Shown here one piece after another: positions 35,381 to 45,184 of a stretch of DNA of 64,000 nt. The DNA comes from Virgibacillus proomii (lineage in GTDB: Bacteria; Bacillota; Bacilli; Bacillales; Amphibacillaceae). Both the position numbers and the translations under genes were made by a program. Below the pieces are notes generated by a model. The model searched no databases, was not told the DNA's origin, and saw only the letters and a program-made list of their open reading frames with translations. The first letter of the stretch is position 1. Each line of letters opens with the position of its first letter. The stretch is from the NCBI RefSeq assembly GCF_018916875.1, contig NZ_JAHLNO010000004.1, forward strand, positions 1 to 64,000, read 5' to 3'.

Positions 35381-36451
35381 ATGAATAAGCTTGACCAAGT
35401 CAGGGATCGTTTGGATGAAGTTAACATACAGATCCTGGAATTAATTAATGAACGAGCTAAGTTAGTGCAGCAAATCGGGGACATCAAAACGAAGCAAAGT
35501 ATGAAGCGATTTGACCCTGTGCGTGAGAGAGATATGCTCGATAAAATAACTTCAAGTAATGATGGTCCATTTGAAAATGCGACTATTGAACATATCTTTA
35601 AAGAAATTTTTAAAGCTAGCTTAGAATTACAAGAGGATGATCATCGTAAAGCACTACTCGTATCCAGAAAGAAAAAACCAGAAAATACGGTGATTCATAT
35701 AAATGATGCCGTAGTTGGGGATGGGAATGTTCAGTTTGTAATGGGGCCTTGTGCGGTTGAAAGTTACGAGCAAGTAGCTGCAGTTGCAAAAGCGGTCAAG
35801 GAAAATGGAGTGAAATTACTACGTGGAGGTGCTTTTAAACCAAGAACATCACCGTATGATTTCCAAGGATTAGGTGTTGAGGGATTAGAAATATTAAAAA
35901 AAGCTGCAAAAGAACATGATTTAGCAGTGGTCAGTGAAATAGTAAATCCAGCTCATATTGAGTTAGCACTCGACTATGTAGATGTTATTCAAATCGGTGC
36001 ACGAAACATGCAAAACTTTGAATTATTAAAAGCCGCTGGTGAGGTTGATAAACCTGTACTTTTGAAACGTGGATTGTCGGCAACGATTTCTGAATTTATC
36101 AATGCAGCAGAATATATTATTTCTAGAGGTAATCCAAATATTATATTGTGTGAACGAGGTATCAGAACATATGAACGGGCAACCAGAAATACGCTTGATA
36201 TTTCCGCAGTTCCGATTTTAAAACAAGAAACCCATTTACCTGTAATGGTTGATGTAACTCATTCTACAGGAAGAAGAGATTTACTTTTACCAACTGCAAA
36301 GGCGGCAATTGCAATTGGAGCTGATGGAGTCATGGCAGAAGTGCATCCGGATCCTGCAGTTGCATTATCTGATTCAGCTCAGCAAATGGATATCCCAACC
36401 TTCCATCAGTTCATGGAACAGATGAAGGATATGACCGAGCGCATGAAATAA
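35381..36451 (+). CDS. aroA: Bifunctional chorismate mutase / DAHP synthase AroA
   Basis: A 356-residue fusion: N-terminal AroQ-type chorismate mutase (about 1-90, [20 protein letters not shown], with [13 protein letters not shown]) and C-terminal DAHP synthase of the class I-beta type (about 110-350: [51 protein letters not shown] and the metal-binding [15 protein letters not shown]). It condenses PEP and erythrose-4-P to start the shikimate pathway; the mutase domain gives feedback sensing of chorismate/prephenate, as in B. subtilis AroA. A sigma-A promoter lies upstream. Confidence 0.95.
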   Translation: MNKLDQVRDRLDEVNIQILELINERAKLVQQIGDIKTKQSMKRFDPVRERDMLDKITSSNDGPFENATIEHIFKEIFKASLELQEDDHRKALLVSRKKKPENTVIHINDAVVGDGNVQFVMGPCAVESYEQVAAVAKAVKENGVKLLRGGAFKPRTSPYDFQGLGVEGLEILKKAAKEHDLAVVSEIVNPAHIELALDYVDVIQIGARNMQNFELLKAAGEVDKPVLLKRGLSATISEFINAAEYIISRGNPNIILCERGIRTYERATRNTLDISAVPILKQETHLPVMVDVTHSTGRRDLLLPTAKAAIAIGADGVMAEVHPDPAVALSDSAQQMDIPTFHQFMEQMKDMTERMK

Positions 36452-36517
36452 GCAGGTATTATAAATCTACAGAGAGAGAATTTTTACTACACAACCGTAA
36501 TTACCGAAACATTCAGA

Positions 36518-36565
36518 ATAGAAAAGCTAAGGCTCAATTATAAGTCTTGGCCTTTTTTGCTTTGA
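36518..36565 (+). terminator. Probable terminator of aroA
   Basis: AAGGC...GCCTT inverted repeat with a TTTTTT tract (GGCCTTTTTTGC). The stem is short and imperfect, so confidence is modest. Confidence 0.5.
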
Positions 36566-36641
36566 AAATTTTTTCATTGTAGAGTATTATATAGAAAATG
36601 GAGAACGATATCTATAACTACAATTTTTAGGAGGAAAATGT

Positions 36642-37637
36642 ATGAATGTTACAATATATGATGTAGCAAGAGAGGCAAACGTGTCAATGGCTACGGTTTC
36701 CCGGGTAGTGAATGGGAATCCAAATGTGAAACCAACAACAAGAAAAAAGGTGTTAGCAACCATTGAAAGATTAGGCTATCGACCTAATGCTGTGGCTAGA
36801 GGGCTAGCCAGTAAGAAGACAACGACTGTCGGAGCAGTCATTCCAGATATCTCAAGTATCTTTTTTGCTGAGTTAGCAAGAGGTATAGAGGATATTGCGA
36901 CGATGTATAAATACAATATGATCTTAAGTAATTCTGATCAAAATGAGGATAAAGAGATTCAATTGATTAACACAATGCTGGAAAAGCAAGTTGATGGTAT
37001 TATTTTCATGGGCGGAAATATTACGGAACAGCATATTAAGCAATTTAAAAGCTCTTCTGTACCGGTTGTATTGGCAGCAACGTATGATGATAATCATGAA
37101 ATGCCCTCAGTAAACATCGATTATGAACAAGCAGCATATGAGGCTACAAATTATTTAATTGAACAAGGAAATAAAGTTATCGCATTTGTTTCTGGGTTAG
37201 AAGAAACACATATTAATCAATTGAAATATAAAGGTTATGCTCGCGCATTAAGCGAAGCATCACTTACCGTTGATGAGTCACTGATTGTAAAAGGAGATTA
37301 TTCGTATAATTCCGGAATTGAAGCAGTAAACCAATTAATAGACGAGAACAAAAAACCATCTGCTATTTTTGTTGCTTCTGATGAAATGGCATTAGGCGTT
37401 ATTCATGGTTTACAGGACAAAGGCTATCGCATTCCTGATGATATAGAAGTATTTGGTTTTGATAATACACGCTTAGCAACAATGGTACGTCCAACATTAA
37501 CGACAATTGTACAACCAATGTATGATATTGGTGCAGTTGCTATGCGATTGTTAACAAAGTATATGAATAAAGAAGAAGTTCAAGATAAAAAGGTTGTATT
37601 ACCACATCGAATTGAAAAAAGAAACTCAACAAAATAA
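36642..37637 (+). CDS. ccpA: Catabolite control protein CcpA
   Basis: A 331-residue LacI-family regulator, the global carbon catabolite regulator of Firmicutes that binds cre sites with HPr(Ser-P). N-terminal HTH and hinge ([34 protein letters not shown], about 2-60) and a periplasmic-binding-like core ([20 protein letters not shown]; effector region [16 protein letters not shown]-terminal [20 protein letters not shown]). AGGAGG is 7 nt upstream. It is followed by motPS, the same order as in B. subtilis. No cre box is evident just upstream. Confidence 0.95.
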   Translation: MNVTIYDVAREANVSMATVSRVVNGNPNVKPTTRKKVLATIERLGYRPNAVARGLASKKTTTVGAVIPDISSIFFAELARGIEDIATMYKYNMILSNSDQNEDKEIQLINTMLEKQVDGIIFMGGNITEQHIKQFKSSSVPVVLAATYDDNHEMPSVNIDYEQAAYEATNYLIEQGNKVIAFVSGLEETHINQLKYKGYARALSEASLTVDESLIVKGDYSYNSGIEAVNQLIDENKKPSAIFVASDEMALGVIHGLQDKGYRIPDDIEVFGFDNTRLATMVRPTLTTIVQPMYDIGAVAMRLLTKYMNKEEVQDKKVVLPHRIEKRNSTK

Positions 37638-37697
37638 ATTAGTTTGCCGATATAAAAGATAGAGATAAATTATTTCTATTCTTGAGGAGAGAGAGCC

Positions 37698-38525
37698 ATG
37701 AGAAAACGCGATATATTAACTCCTTTCGGCATTACCATGGGTTTTATAATGATTATGCTTGCTATTCTAACAAATAGCAGCGCTTCGGACGCAGCAAATT
37801 TATTCTTGGATTTGTCATCGATTTTTATTGTTATTGGTGGCTTAATCGCTTCGATGCTAATAAACTTTAAATTTGAACAGATTAAGCTTACAAGAAAAGT
37901 ACTAAGTGAAGCTTTTCATAAAAACGATCAGCAGCTACCGCAATTAATTGAGTTGTTTGTCCATTTGTCAGAACGTGCTAGACGTGAGGGGATACTCGCT
38001 TTAGAAAATGAATTGGAAGAAGTGGAAGATCCATTCATCAAAAAAGGTATTCTGCTTGCAGTAGATGGTATAGAACCTGAGGTTATCAAGGATATTCTGG
38101 AAGCAGAAATAATTGCGGTAGAGGATAGACATTATCGAGGTCGACAGTTGATTGAAAAAGCAGGCGAATATGCACCTTCTTGGGGAATGATAGGGACACT
38201 GGTAGGGCTTGTACTTATGCTCAATAACTTACAAGATCCAGCCAACCTAGGCCCAAGTATGGCAGTAGCCTTACTTACGACACTTTATGGTACGGTTCTT
38301 TCTAATCTAGTGTTTATTCCAATGGCGAGTAAATTAGAAAGTAAAACCGAAGAAGAGGTGTTTATTAAACAAGTTATTATTGAAGGTGTCATTGGAGTAC
38401 AATCAGGACAAAACCCAAGAATATTAGAAGAAAAATTGAGTGCTTTCCTTTCTAATGAGGTAAAAGCAAAGCAAACCGTTGAACAACATGCTGAGTTTGT
38501 GGAGGAGAGCTTCCATGAGGCGTAG
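37698..38525 (+). CDS. motP: Na+-driven flagellar stator subunit MotP
   Basis: A 275-residue MotA/TolQ/ExbB-family membrane protein with four membrane segments (TPFGITMGFIMIMLAILTNS; FLDLSSIFIVIGGLIASMLI; SWGMIGTLVGLVLMLNNLQD; and AVALLTTLYGTVLSNLVFIP). The cytoplasmic loop carries the charged rotor-interaction residues (RARREGILALENELEE). With MotS it forms the Na+-coupled stator of bacilli; coupling-ion choice is inferred from orthology and the ccpA-adjacent position. GGAGAGAGAG precedes the ATG. It overlaps motS by 11 nt. Confidence 0.93.
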   Translation: MRKRDILTPFGITMGFIMIMLAILTNSSASDAANLFLDLSSIFIVIGGLIASMLINFKFEQIKLTRKVLSEAFHKNDQQLPQLIELFVHLSERARREGILALENELEEVEDPFIKKGILLAVDGIEPEVIKDILEAEIIAVEDRHYRGRQLIEKAGEYAPSWGMIGTLVGLVLMLNNLQDPANLGPSMAVALLTTLYGTVLSNLVFIPMASKLESKTEEEVFIKQVIIEGVIGVQSGQNPRILEEKLSAFLSNEVKAKQTVEQHAEFVEESFHEA

Positions 38526-39315
38526 AGAAATTAGAAGATCTGAGAAAAAAGGTGCTCCTAAATGGATGGTCACCTACTCAGATATGGTTACACTTATTTT
38601 GGTTTTCTTCGTGTTGTTATTCTCTATGTCTCAAATCGATTTGGTAAAGTTTGAAGCTATTTCTGAATCATTTCGTAATCGGATGATTTTTGACTTCTAT
38701 CCATCAGCCATACAAATGGATAATCCTACTGAGCATTCAAGCGATGAAGAAAGCGGGAAACTATCCAATGAATTTGAAACGCCAACACAGCTTGATGATA
38801 ACACAGCTCGAGACGAGAAAGCTGATGGTGAAGTTTCTTCACTCGATCAATTGCTGCATGAAGTCGAAGCATATTTGGATGAAAATGAGTTGAATAATGT
38901 GATCACAGCAACTCGTACCGACCAAGGGGTAGAGCTTGTTTTACAGGATAGTATTTTATTTAATTCTGGAGATGCAACTATTTTAGAATCAGCTAAACCG
39001 TTCTTAAATAAAATAAGCTCTTTGTTACATAATATTCCTAATCCTGTTCACGTCGAAGGTCATACAGACAGTAGACCAATTTCCAACTATAGATATCCTT
39101 CTAATTGGGAGTTATCAGGAGCAAGAGCTGGTAGTGTAATCCGTTACTTATTAGAAAAGAATGACTTTGATAAATCACGGTTTTCTTCAGTCGGTTACGC
39201 CGATACACAGCCGGTAGCTCCTAATACTACTCCAGCCAATTGGAGTAAAAATCGCAGAGTGGAAATTATAATTTTGGAAGATAGTAAAGCAAATAATAAG
39301 AAAGACAGGGAGTAA
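38515..39315 (+). CDS. motS: Na+-driven flagellar stator subunit MotS
   Basis: A 266-residue MotB-like protein: N-terminal membrane helix with the ion-binding Asp (WMVTYSDMVTLILVFFVLLF, about 14-33), an acidic linker, and a C-terminal OmpA-like peptidoglycan-binding domain (VHVEGHTDSRPI, RAGSVIRYLLEK, NRRVEIIIL). It anchors the MotPS stator to the wall. The start ATG at 38515 has GGAGGAGAG upstream and lies inside the motP 3' end, so the pair is translationally coupled. Confidence 0.93.
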   Translation: MRRREIRRSEKKGAPKWMVTYSDMVTLILVFFVLLFSMSQIDLVKFEAISESFRNRMIFDFYPSAIQMDNPTEHSSDEESGKLSNEFETPTQLDDNTARDEKADGEVSSLDQLLHEVEAYLDENELNNVITATRTDQGVELVLQDSILFNSGDATILESAKPFLNKISSLLHNIPNPVHVEGHTDSRPISNYRYPSNWELSGARAGSVIRYLLEKNDFDKSRFSSVGYADTQPVAPNTTPANWSKNRRVEIIILEDSKANNKKDRE

Positions 39316-39319
39316 TAAT

Positions 39320-39356
39320 AAAAGGATACTAATTGATAACGATGGTATCCTTTTTC
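39320..39356 (+). terminator. Rho-independent terminator of motPS
   Basis: AAAGGATAC/GTATCCTTT stem with TTTTT, 5 nt beyond motS. Confidence 0.85.
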
Positions 39357-39454
39357 GCGTCTTTTAAAACTTTGATATGTGACAGTAATCTGTTTTTGTT
39401 TGTAACGATAGAATTCATTATGTAGAAGTGGATACCGTTTCCTAGATAGCAAAA

Positions 39455-39502
39455 AATGCACCTTTAGATCTTTGAGTGTTTTTCAAAGATCTAGGTGCAA
39501 CT
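39455..39502 (-). terminator. Rho-independent terminator of acuABC
   Basis: A long near-perfect stem (39457-39475 with 39483-39499; core AGATCTTTGA/TCAAAGATCT), flanked on the minus-strand 3' side by a TTTTTT run. Located just after the acuC stop. Confidence 0.88.
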
Positions 39503-39519
39503 GTAGTATAAGTTTGCTA

Positions 39520-40689
39520 TTATTTATCAGCTGGAGTATTCAATGTCGTATATTTAAGCAACTGACGTAAGGAGATATCGTTTTTTTCGGATATTTCTTC
39601 TTTTCTTGGTATATAAGGTACAATGCTTGGATCATCTTCCCAATGAGTCGGTAAAGCAACAGGGCTTTTCTCCTTCCACTTGCTTATCCATTTTTCGGGT
39701 AATGGTCCACTTGCAGGTAGTCCCAGATGCATTACATTCCATACTTGTGCCCAAGCTCTCGGGGCAACTCTCCACATATCATAGCCGCCTCCGCCAAGTG
39801 CAATCCATTTTCCATTACAATATTGATGTGCCAATTGATGAGTTAACTGGGGAATTGTTTCATAGATAGTCATTGTACAGCATAAATGTGATAATGGATC
39901 ATAGCAATGAGCATCTGCACCATTTTGGGAAACAATAATATCTGGTTTAAAAAATGCTGCAATTTCTTTTAATGCAGTGGTGAAAACACAAAGAAAAGAT
40001 TCATCTTCTGTAAATGCGTCAACTGGGAGGTTAAATGAATATCCGTGCCCCTTTTTAATTCCCCGTTCATTAACATTGCCTGTTCCCGGAAATAAATATC
40101 TCCCTGTTTCATGGATCGAGAAAGTACAAACGTTAGGATCATCATAAAAAGCCCATTGAACGCCATCACCATGATGGGCATCAGTATCTACATATAAGAC
40201 ACGCAGGTTATATTTTTCCCGTATGTACCGTATCGCTATTGCCCCATCATTATAAATACAAAAACCCGAGGCTTTGCGTTTAAATCCATGATGAAGACCA
40301 CCGCCAAGATTGGATACATGCTTAGCACGTCCACTTAAGACTTCATCCACAGCAGTTAACGTTCCTCCGACAAGGAAGGCTGATGCATGATGCATATCTG
40401 GAAATATGGGAGTATCCTCTGTTCCCAAGCCAAATTCAACAGCTTCTTGCTCTGGTAAAGACTGCTTACTAGCCCGCTTTACAGCTTCAACATAGGCGTG
40501 ATCATGGAAAAGTTTAATTTCTTCATCGGTCGCTTTTCGCGGAGGTACAATATCGCTATCATTGAGCAGGCCGGCATATTGTAATAGCTCTGTTGTTAAT
40601 AACACTCGTTTTTGATCAAAAGGGTGGTCTTTATGAAAGTGATAATGAAGCAAATCTTCAGAAAATATATATTTAGCTGTACATGTCAT
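39520..40689 (-). CDS. acuC: AcuC protein deacetylase (histone deacetylase family)
   Basis: A 389-residue class I HDAC-family Zn hydrolase that in B. subtilis removes the acetyl group AcuA places on acetyl-CoA synthetase. Motifs: GGGLHHGFKRKASGFCIYND (His-His and loop), VLYVDTDAHHGDGVQWAFYD (Zn-binding Asp/His), and ALGGGGYDMWRVAPRAWAQV near the C-terminus. The start overlaps the 3' end of acuB by 4 nt (ATGA-type coupling). Confidence 0.93.
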   Translation of the reverse strand: MTCTAKYIFSEDLLHYHFHKDHPFDQKRVLLTTELLQYAGLLNDSDIVPPRKATDEEIKLFHDHAYVEAVKRASKQSLPEQEAVEFGLGTEDTPIFPDMHHASAFLVGGTLTAVDEVLSGRAKHVSNLGGGLHHGFKRKASGFCIYNDGAIAIRYIREKYNLRVLYVDTDAHHGDGVQWAFYDDPNVCTFSIHETGRYLFPGTGNVNERGIKKGHGYSFNLPVDAFTEDESFLCVFTTALKEIAAFFKPDIIVSQNGADAHCYDPLSHLCCTMTIYETIPQLTHQLAHQYCNGKWIALGGGGYDMWRVAPRAWAQVWNVMHLGLPASGPLPEKWISKWKEKSPVALPTHWEDDPSIVPYIPRKEEISEKNDISLRQLLKYTTLNTPADK

Positions 40690-41342
40690 TGATTCAACCC
40701 CACCGTATTATTAGGGTAAAGGAGTGCATAACCGGCCTCTCGAAGATCTTGAATAACTGGAAGTGGATTCATTGTTTGAATACGGATGACCAATACCTTA
40801 TAATCGGCGTCGCCTTTATACGGATAGACGAGTACAGAAACAATATTTGTTCTCCTTTTACCAAATATTGCTGTTACTGCTGGTAGAATTCCTGGACGAT
40901 CTGGTACTTTAATTTCAATATGTGAGCTTTGGACATGAGTTCCTGTTAATTGAATCATCGTATACAGCATATCCTTTTCTGTAACGATACCCACTAACCT
41001 GTTTTTTTCTCTTACCACAGGTAAGCAGGCAATCTCTTTATCGTAAAAGATCCTGGCTATTTCCTCGACAAAATCTAAAGGATGAATCGTTACTACAGGG
41101 TGGCTCATAATTGTCTGAATTTCGTGTTCTAACTCAGCCGGATTAGAATCATCTGTTTCAAATATAGATGGACTAGCATCACGAACATCTCGATCCGAGA
41201 CAATTCCTATTACTTGATGATGCTCATTTATAATAGGAATATGACGGATCTTATGCTTATTTAACAAGAACAATGCCTGTTTAATCGTTGCAGTAGGAGG
41301 TAGAGTAATTACCTCTGTTTTCATAATTTCTTCGACAAGCAT
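40686..41342 (-). CDS. acuB: AcuB, CBS-CBS-ACT protein
   Basis: A 218-residue regulatory protein: two CBS domains (about 7-56, including PPTATIKQALFLLNKHKIRH; about 78-133, MSHPVVTIHPLDFVEEIARI) that bind adenine nucleotides, and a C-terminal ACT-like domain (about 140-215, IEIKVPDRPGILPAVTAIFG). Its exact role in the acu system is not known. GGAGGGG precedes the ATG. Middle gene of acuABC. Confidence 0.92.
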   Translation of the reverse strand: MLVEEIMKTEVITLPPTATIKQALFLLNKHKIRHIPIINEHHQVIGIVSDRDVRDASPSIFETDDSNPAELEHEIQTIMSHPVVTIHPLDFVEEIARIFYDKEIACLPVVREKNRLVGIVTEKDMLYTMIQLTGTHVQSSHIEIKVPDRPGILPAVTAIFGKRRTNIVSVLVYPYKGDADYKVLVIRIQTMNPLPVIQDLREAGYALLYPNNTVGLNQ

Positions 41343-41343
41343 A

Positions 41344-41997
41344 TTAAAACCCCTCCTGCAAATTGCTATATTTATGTCGACCTAAGAAACGCAATGTATC
41401 AAAACGTTTTATCGACTCTTTTGAAACATTTTTACCAATTCGTACCATTAGGCAATTAGCCGGATGTGAAATAATTTCCGGATCATCCGTAGGTGCTGGA
41501 ACTAAGCCACCAACAGCCATCATCTTTTCCATTACTTTTCGATACTCCCAAATGCTTAACTTTGTTCCATTTAAATCCCAATGCCAATAATATTCCGTTG
41601 AAATAATAATGTAGTTTTCCATAAATTCATCCATCATGGATACTTCTAATAAGCTAGAAGCAATATGTTCCCCGCGATATTCCGGTACAACTTCAATGGC
41701 TCCAAGTTCAATTAATTCTTCCATTTCGAATTCCGACCAGCGTTCCAACAAATCAGGATGTAAATATGTAACATACCCTATGATGGTGTCACTAGTCCTA
41801 GCTGCAATAATACGTCCTTCAGGGAATGTAGAGATATTAATAATAGCTTCGAATTGTTTTGGAGCTGGACGAAATGCTGTTAAATCTTTGTGAAAGTTAT
41901 ACTTTTTTAATTCCTCAGCCGCTAAAGGACCTTCAATAATAATAGTTCCTTTCTTTGTTTCTTTTTTAATTGAATGATACTTCTTTTCATGTTTCAT
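41344..41997 (-). CDS. acuA: AcuA protein acetyltransferase (GNAT)
   Basis: A 217-residue GNAT enzyme that in B. subtilis acetylates and switches off acetyl-CoA synthetase AcsA. Features: KGTIIIEGPLAAEELKKYNF at the N-terminus, FHKDLTAFRPAPKQFEAI, and the acetyl-CoA site around VVPEYRGEHIASSLLEVSM (about 115-133). The start is the ATG of MKHEKKYHS: it matches the B. subtilis start and has AGGTGG upstream; the earlier ATG lies at the ribosome-binding site. Adjacent acsA, present in B. subtilis, is absent here. Confidence 0.92.
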   Translation of the reverse strand: MKHEKKYHSIKKETKKGTIIIEGPLAAEELKKYNFHKDLTAFRPAPKQFEAIINISTFPEGRIIAARTSDTIIGYVTYLHPDLLERWSEFEMEELIELGAIEVVPEYRGEHIASSLLEVSMMDEFMENYIIISTEYYWHWDLNGTKLSIWEYRKVMEKMMAVGGLVPAPTDDPEIISHPANCLMVRIGKNVSKESIKRFDTLRFLGRHKYSNLQEGF

Positions 41998-42141
41998 CGG
42001 CCCACCACCTGTCATGTAATACGCTTACATTTAATTATACAACAACAAGGTCAGAATTTTTAGTAAGATCTGTGAAGTATTTCCAACAAATATTTCTAAT
42101 TATCTTAATATCATTTAAACAGTTTAGATGTGGTTTGTTTT

Positions 42142-42233
42142 ATACTATAGGAAAGCATAAAATTTTAGGGTTTATAGTATAAGAAAAACTACAGCTTTCG
42201 CTAAAGACTTGGCGACAAGCTAAGTTTTTCTAA
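42142..42233 (+). repeat. 92-bp palindromic repeat, copy C
   Basis: TATACTATAGGAAAGCATAA through AAGCTAAGTTTTTCTAA; about 90% identical to copies B and D. It lies between acuA and the PBP terminator, in the place where acsA would be expected. Confidence 0.85.
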
Positions 42234-42243
42234 TTAAAAATAT

Positions 42244-42275
42244 ATAAGCTTGCGAATCCAATCGCAAGCTTATAG
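42244..42275 (-). terminator. Rho-independent terminator of the PBP gene
   Basis: AAGCTTGCGA/TCGCAAGCTT 10-bp perfect stem with 6-nt loop; minus-strand T-rich sequence follows (ATATTTTTAATT). Confidence 0.85.
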
Positions 42276-42279
42276 AAAA

Positions 42280-45057
42280 TTAATTATTATTATTGGTTAC
42301 ATTATTTTCTTTATTTGCTTCTTCATTTGTATTGGAGTTTTTCTCGGTCTCTTTATTAGATTTTTCTTTAGATTGGTCTGTCTGGTTTTGCTCCTCTTGT
42401 TGTTTTTGTTCTTCTTGTTTTGACTCCTGTTGTTTTGGTTTTTCTTGTTCATTCGTTTGCTGTTTCTTTTTTTGAACATCTTTTTTAACAGGTTGATGCT
42501 GTTTATTCGGCGGATTCGTTATTTGCTTTTTTCTTTTGCTATGTTCAACCTTATTCTTGTTATCATAAGAAGCATTTGTTTTTCGACCAATTCTTTCCCA
42601 TTTCTCTCTTTCTGTGCGCGGAAACAAAATGCTTAGATCACTTAATTTATCATAGCCTTTGCGCTTTAAAAATTCTGGATTAAAGGCAAACCCATAACTT
42701 GTTGAGATCAAGCTATCATCAACTTTGGTCGGCACATACTTGCTGTTAAATAGATCTGTTTTAACTAACCCTGCTTTTTCACAAAGTTTAGATGGAAGTA
42801 AGCCTGATATTGCACAATAGCTGCGTTGTACAATTCCTTCTGGGCGTTTAAATGGAGCAGATGGCGCTAATAATTTAGGGTCAACATCTGTTGCCCGATT
42901 GATTAACTCAGCCCATAATTTGATATTTCTTTGGCTATATGTTAAGGGCATATTTGCCTTGTTTAATGGGTAAGGAGTGTTATAACCTATCCACGTTCCA
43001 AACGTCACATTTGGGTTGGTTGCTATGAACCAAGCGTCATGATAATCTTCCGATGTACCGGTTTTACCAGCCCAATCGACACCACGGTACTTTAATTGGG
43101 AATTAGCATAAACAGCCGTTCCATTTGTAAGAACATCACGCATCATATCAACAGTTAAATAAGTCGTTTGTGGTGAAAACACGGTTACCGGCTTTGTTTT
43201 ATGCTCGTAAATAACTTTACCATCTTTCGTGGTGATTTTTTCAATCAAATAGGCGTCAGCAAATTTTCCATTGTTACCAAATGTAGCAAAAGCATTGACA
43301 TTCTCTTCAATGGTAGCGTTCATTGTCCCAATAGATAAGGAAGGATTTATATAATCATTTTCCGTTAATGTCGTAAATCCCATTTTTTCTAAATATTTTT
43401 TCGCTGGATTTAAATGGATGATTTTTGAATAGATTTCAGCAGCTGGAATATTATAGGAATACGCTAGCGCTGTTCTTGCCGAAACTAATCCATAGTTTCC
43501 TCCACCATAGTTGCTTGGTTTACCGGGTTGCCAACCAGGTAACGATTTTGGATAGTCTGCAAGCACACTTCCAGGCTGAATAATTCCTTCTTCCATTGCT
43601 GGAGCATAATCCAATAAAGGTTTAATGGTACTTCCATTCGAACGTGCTACTTGATTTGAAGCATAGTTAATCGAATTTTCTTCGGAATAGCCACGCCCGC
43701 CAACAAAACTGATAATTCTTCCAGTGCTATTTTCAATTAGCACACTTCCTGATTGTACTTTTTCTGTTACTTCTTTTGTTTCTCCGGTTTCCGGGTCCTT
43801 TTTTAAAAATGTTCGATCTGGACCATAGTATGGAAATTCTTTTGCTACTTTCTGCATCGCGTCATATATATCTTTATTAATTGTAGTGTGAATATGATAC
43901 CCATTTATTCGCAAATCACGGTCAGCTTTTTCACGGTATTCTTTTTCTAAGTCGTCATTTTTCTGTAAATCCTTCATCGTATAGCCGTCTTTTTTTGCAA
44001 GCTGTTTCATAAGTATTTCAGACGCCCTTGCTTCAACTTCAAAGGTTAAATAAGGGTATTTTTCGATAGGAGATGCTGAACCTTTAGTAAAATCTTTTGT
44101 AATATCGTAGTTAATTGCTTCATCATATTCCTTTTTAGTTATATCGTTTGATTCATACATTCGTTTTAAAACGAATTTCATCCGCTTGATTCCTAATTGC
44201 AAATACTCTTTACTCTTTAAACTACCATCATTTTTAAACGGTGTATAGACGGATGGGCTCTGCGGCAACCCTGCTAAGTAAGCAGCTTGAGGAAGACTAA
44301 GTTCGTTTGCCGAAATACCAAATATTCCTTGGGACGCTGTCTCTACACCAGCAATATTATTTCCAGAGGCGTCTCTGCCATAGGGAACAATATTTAAATA
44401 AGCTTCTAATATTTCATCTTTTTCAAAAAAGCGTTCTAAACGCAACGCAAGTAGAATTTCCTTTGCTTTTCGTTCAAAAGATACTTCATCGGTTAAAATT
44501 TGGTTTTTAATAAGCTGTTGGGTTAATGTGCTCCCCCCTGTTTTTGTCTCTGTATTAAGCACTTCCTGTAAAATGGCCCGTAAAATTGCTTTAGGCACTA
44601 CTCCATTATGCTCTTTGAAATATTCATCTTCCGTTGCAATTACCGCGTCAATTAAAGATGGTGAGATTTTATCCAGCTTTGTTTCTTCACGGTAAAGATC
44701 TGATTGTAAATTTCCGATATATGTGCCTCCAGCAAAATACAGTTTGGATGTTTCCTCGTAGTTGTAAATATCTTGCTTCATAGCGGCAAAAGATCGTACT
44801 GGTTCGTCCTTTACAAGAGAAGCAAAGTAACCAGTTCCGATACCAACTACAAAAAAACAGGCAATTAAACCTACAATTAGAAAAAATAAAATAATATTCC
44901 AAATAACGCTATAGGATATTCGTGAAACACGTTGGATTTTACCTGCTTTCCATAACTCTTGCCATTTTACAAGGAAAGATTGAAAGGACATATCTTCCAC
45001 TTGCATACGGGGTTTCCATTTATTTATATACGTACGGAGTCTTTCTTTCCAATTCAT
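42280..45057 (-). CDS. Class A penicillin-binding protein (bifunctional)
   Basis: A 925-residue peptidoglycan polymerase and crosslinker. A cytoplasmic N-tail and one membrane helix (SVIWNIILFFLIVGLIACFF, about 50-70), then GT51 glycosyltransferase with EDEYFKEHNGV (catalytic Glu, about 142), GGSTLTQQLIKNQ and RKAKEILLALRLER. The transpeptidase domain has SGST-type SxxK (GSTIKPLLDYAP, about 474), SYN (AYSYNIPAAEIY) and KTGT (AGKTGTSEDYHDAW, about 661). The last ~80 residues are an Asn/Gln/Lys/Glu-rich low-complexity tail. Closest in style to the PBP1a/4-like Bacillaceae enzymes; I do not assign a symbol. GGAGGGT precedes the ATG. Confidence 0.92.
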   Translation of the reverse strand: MNWKERLRTYINKWKPRMQVEDMSFQSFLVKWQELWKAGKIQRVSRISYSVIWNIILFFLIVGLIACFFVVGIGTGYFASLVKDEPVRSFAAMKQDIYNYEETSKLYFAGGTYIGNLQSDLYREETKLDKISPSLIDAVIATEDEYFKEHNGVVPKAILRAILQEVLNTETKTGGSTLTQQLIKNQILTDEVSFERKAKEILLALRLERFFEKDEILEAYLNIVPYGRDASGNNIAGVETASQGIFGISANELSLPQAAYLAGLPQSPSVYTPFKNDGSLKSKEYLQLGIKRMKFVLKRMYESNDITKKEYDEAINYDITKDFTKGSASPIEKYPYLTFEVEARASEILMKQLAKKDGYTMKDLQKNDDLEKEYREKADRDLRINGYHIHTTINKDIYDAMQKVAKEFPYYGPDRTFLKKDPETGETKEVTEKVQSGSVLIENSTGRIISFVGGRGYSEENSINYASNQVARSNGSTIKPLLDYAPAMEEGIIQPGSVLADYPKSLPGWQPGKPSNYGGGNYGLVSARTALAYSYNIPAAEIYSKIIHLNPAKKYLEKMGFTTLTENDYINPSLSIGTMNATIEENVNAFATFGNNGKFADAYLIEKITTKDGKVIYEHKTKPVTVFSPQTTYLTVDMMRDVLTNGTAVYANSQLKYRGVDWAGKTGTSEDYHDAWFIATNPNVTFGTWIGYNTPYPLNKANMPLTYSQRNIKLWAELINRATDVDPKLLAPSAPFKRPEGIVQRSYCAISGLLPSKLCEKAGLVKTDLFNSKYVPTKVDDSLISTSYGFAFNPEFLKRKGYDKLSDLSILFPRTEREKWERIGRKTNASYDNKNKVEHSKRKKQITNPPNKQHQPVKKDVQKKKQQTNEQEKPKQQESKQEEQKQQEEQNQTDQSKEKSNKETEKNSNTNEEANKENNVTNNNN

Positions 45058-45184
45058 ATCTACCCTCCTAAATTCTTTCTTATTATAGCATAATCCATAA
45101 TCGGTTCGAAATAAATTATTGTTTCATTATTGCTTTTACCAAAAAGATATGGTATAGATATATACTAATAGGACATTTACTGCT

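Noticed and set aside
42293..42636. Plus-strand Phe/Cys/Leu-rich ORFs opposite the PBP C-terminal tail
   Set aside because: They are the antisense shadow of the Gln/Lys/Glu-rich PBP tail, with no ribosome-binding sites.
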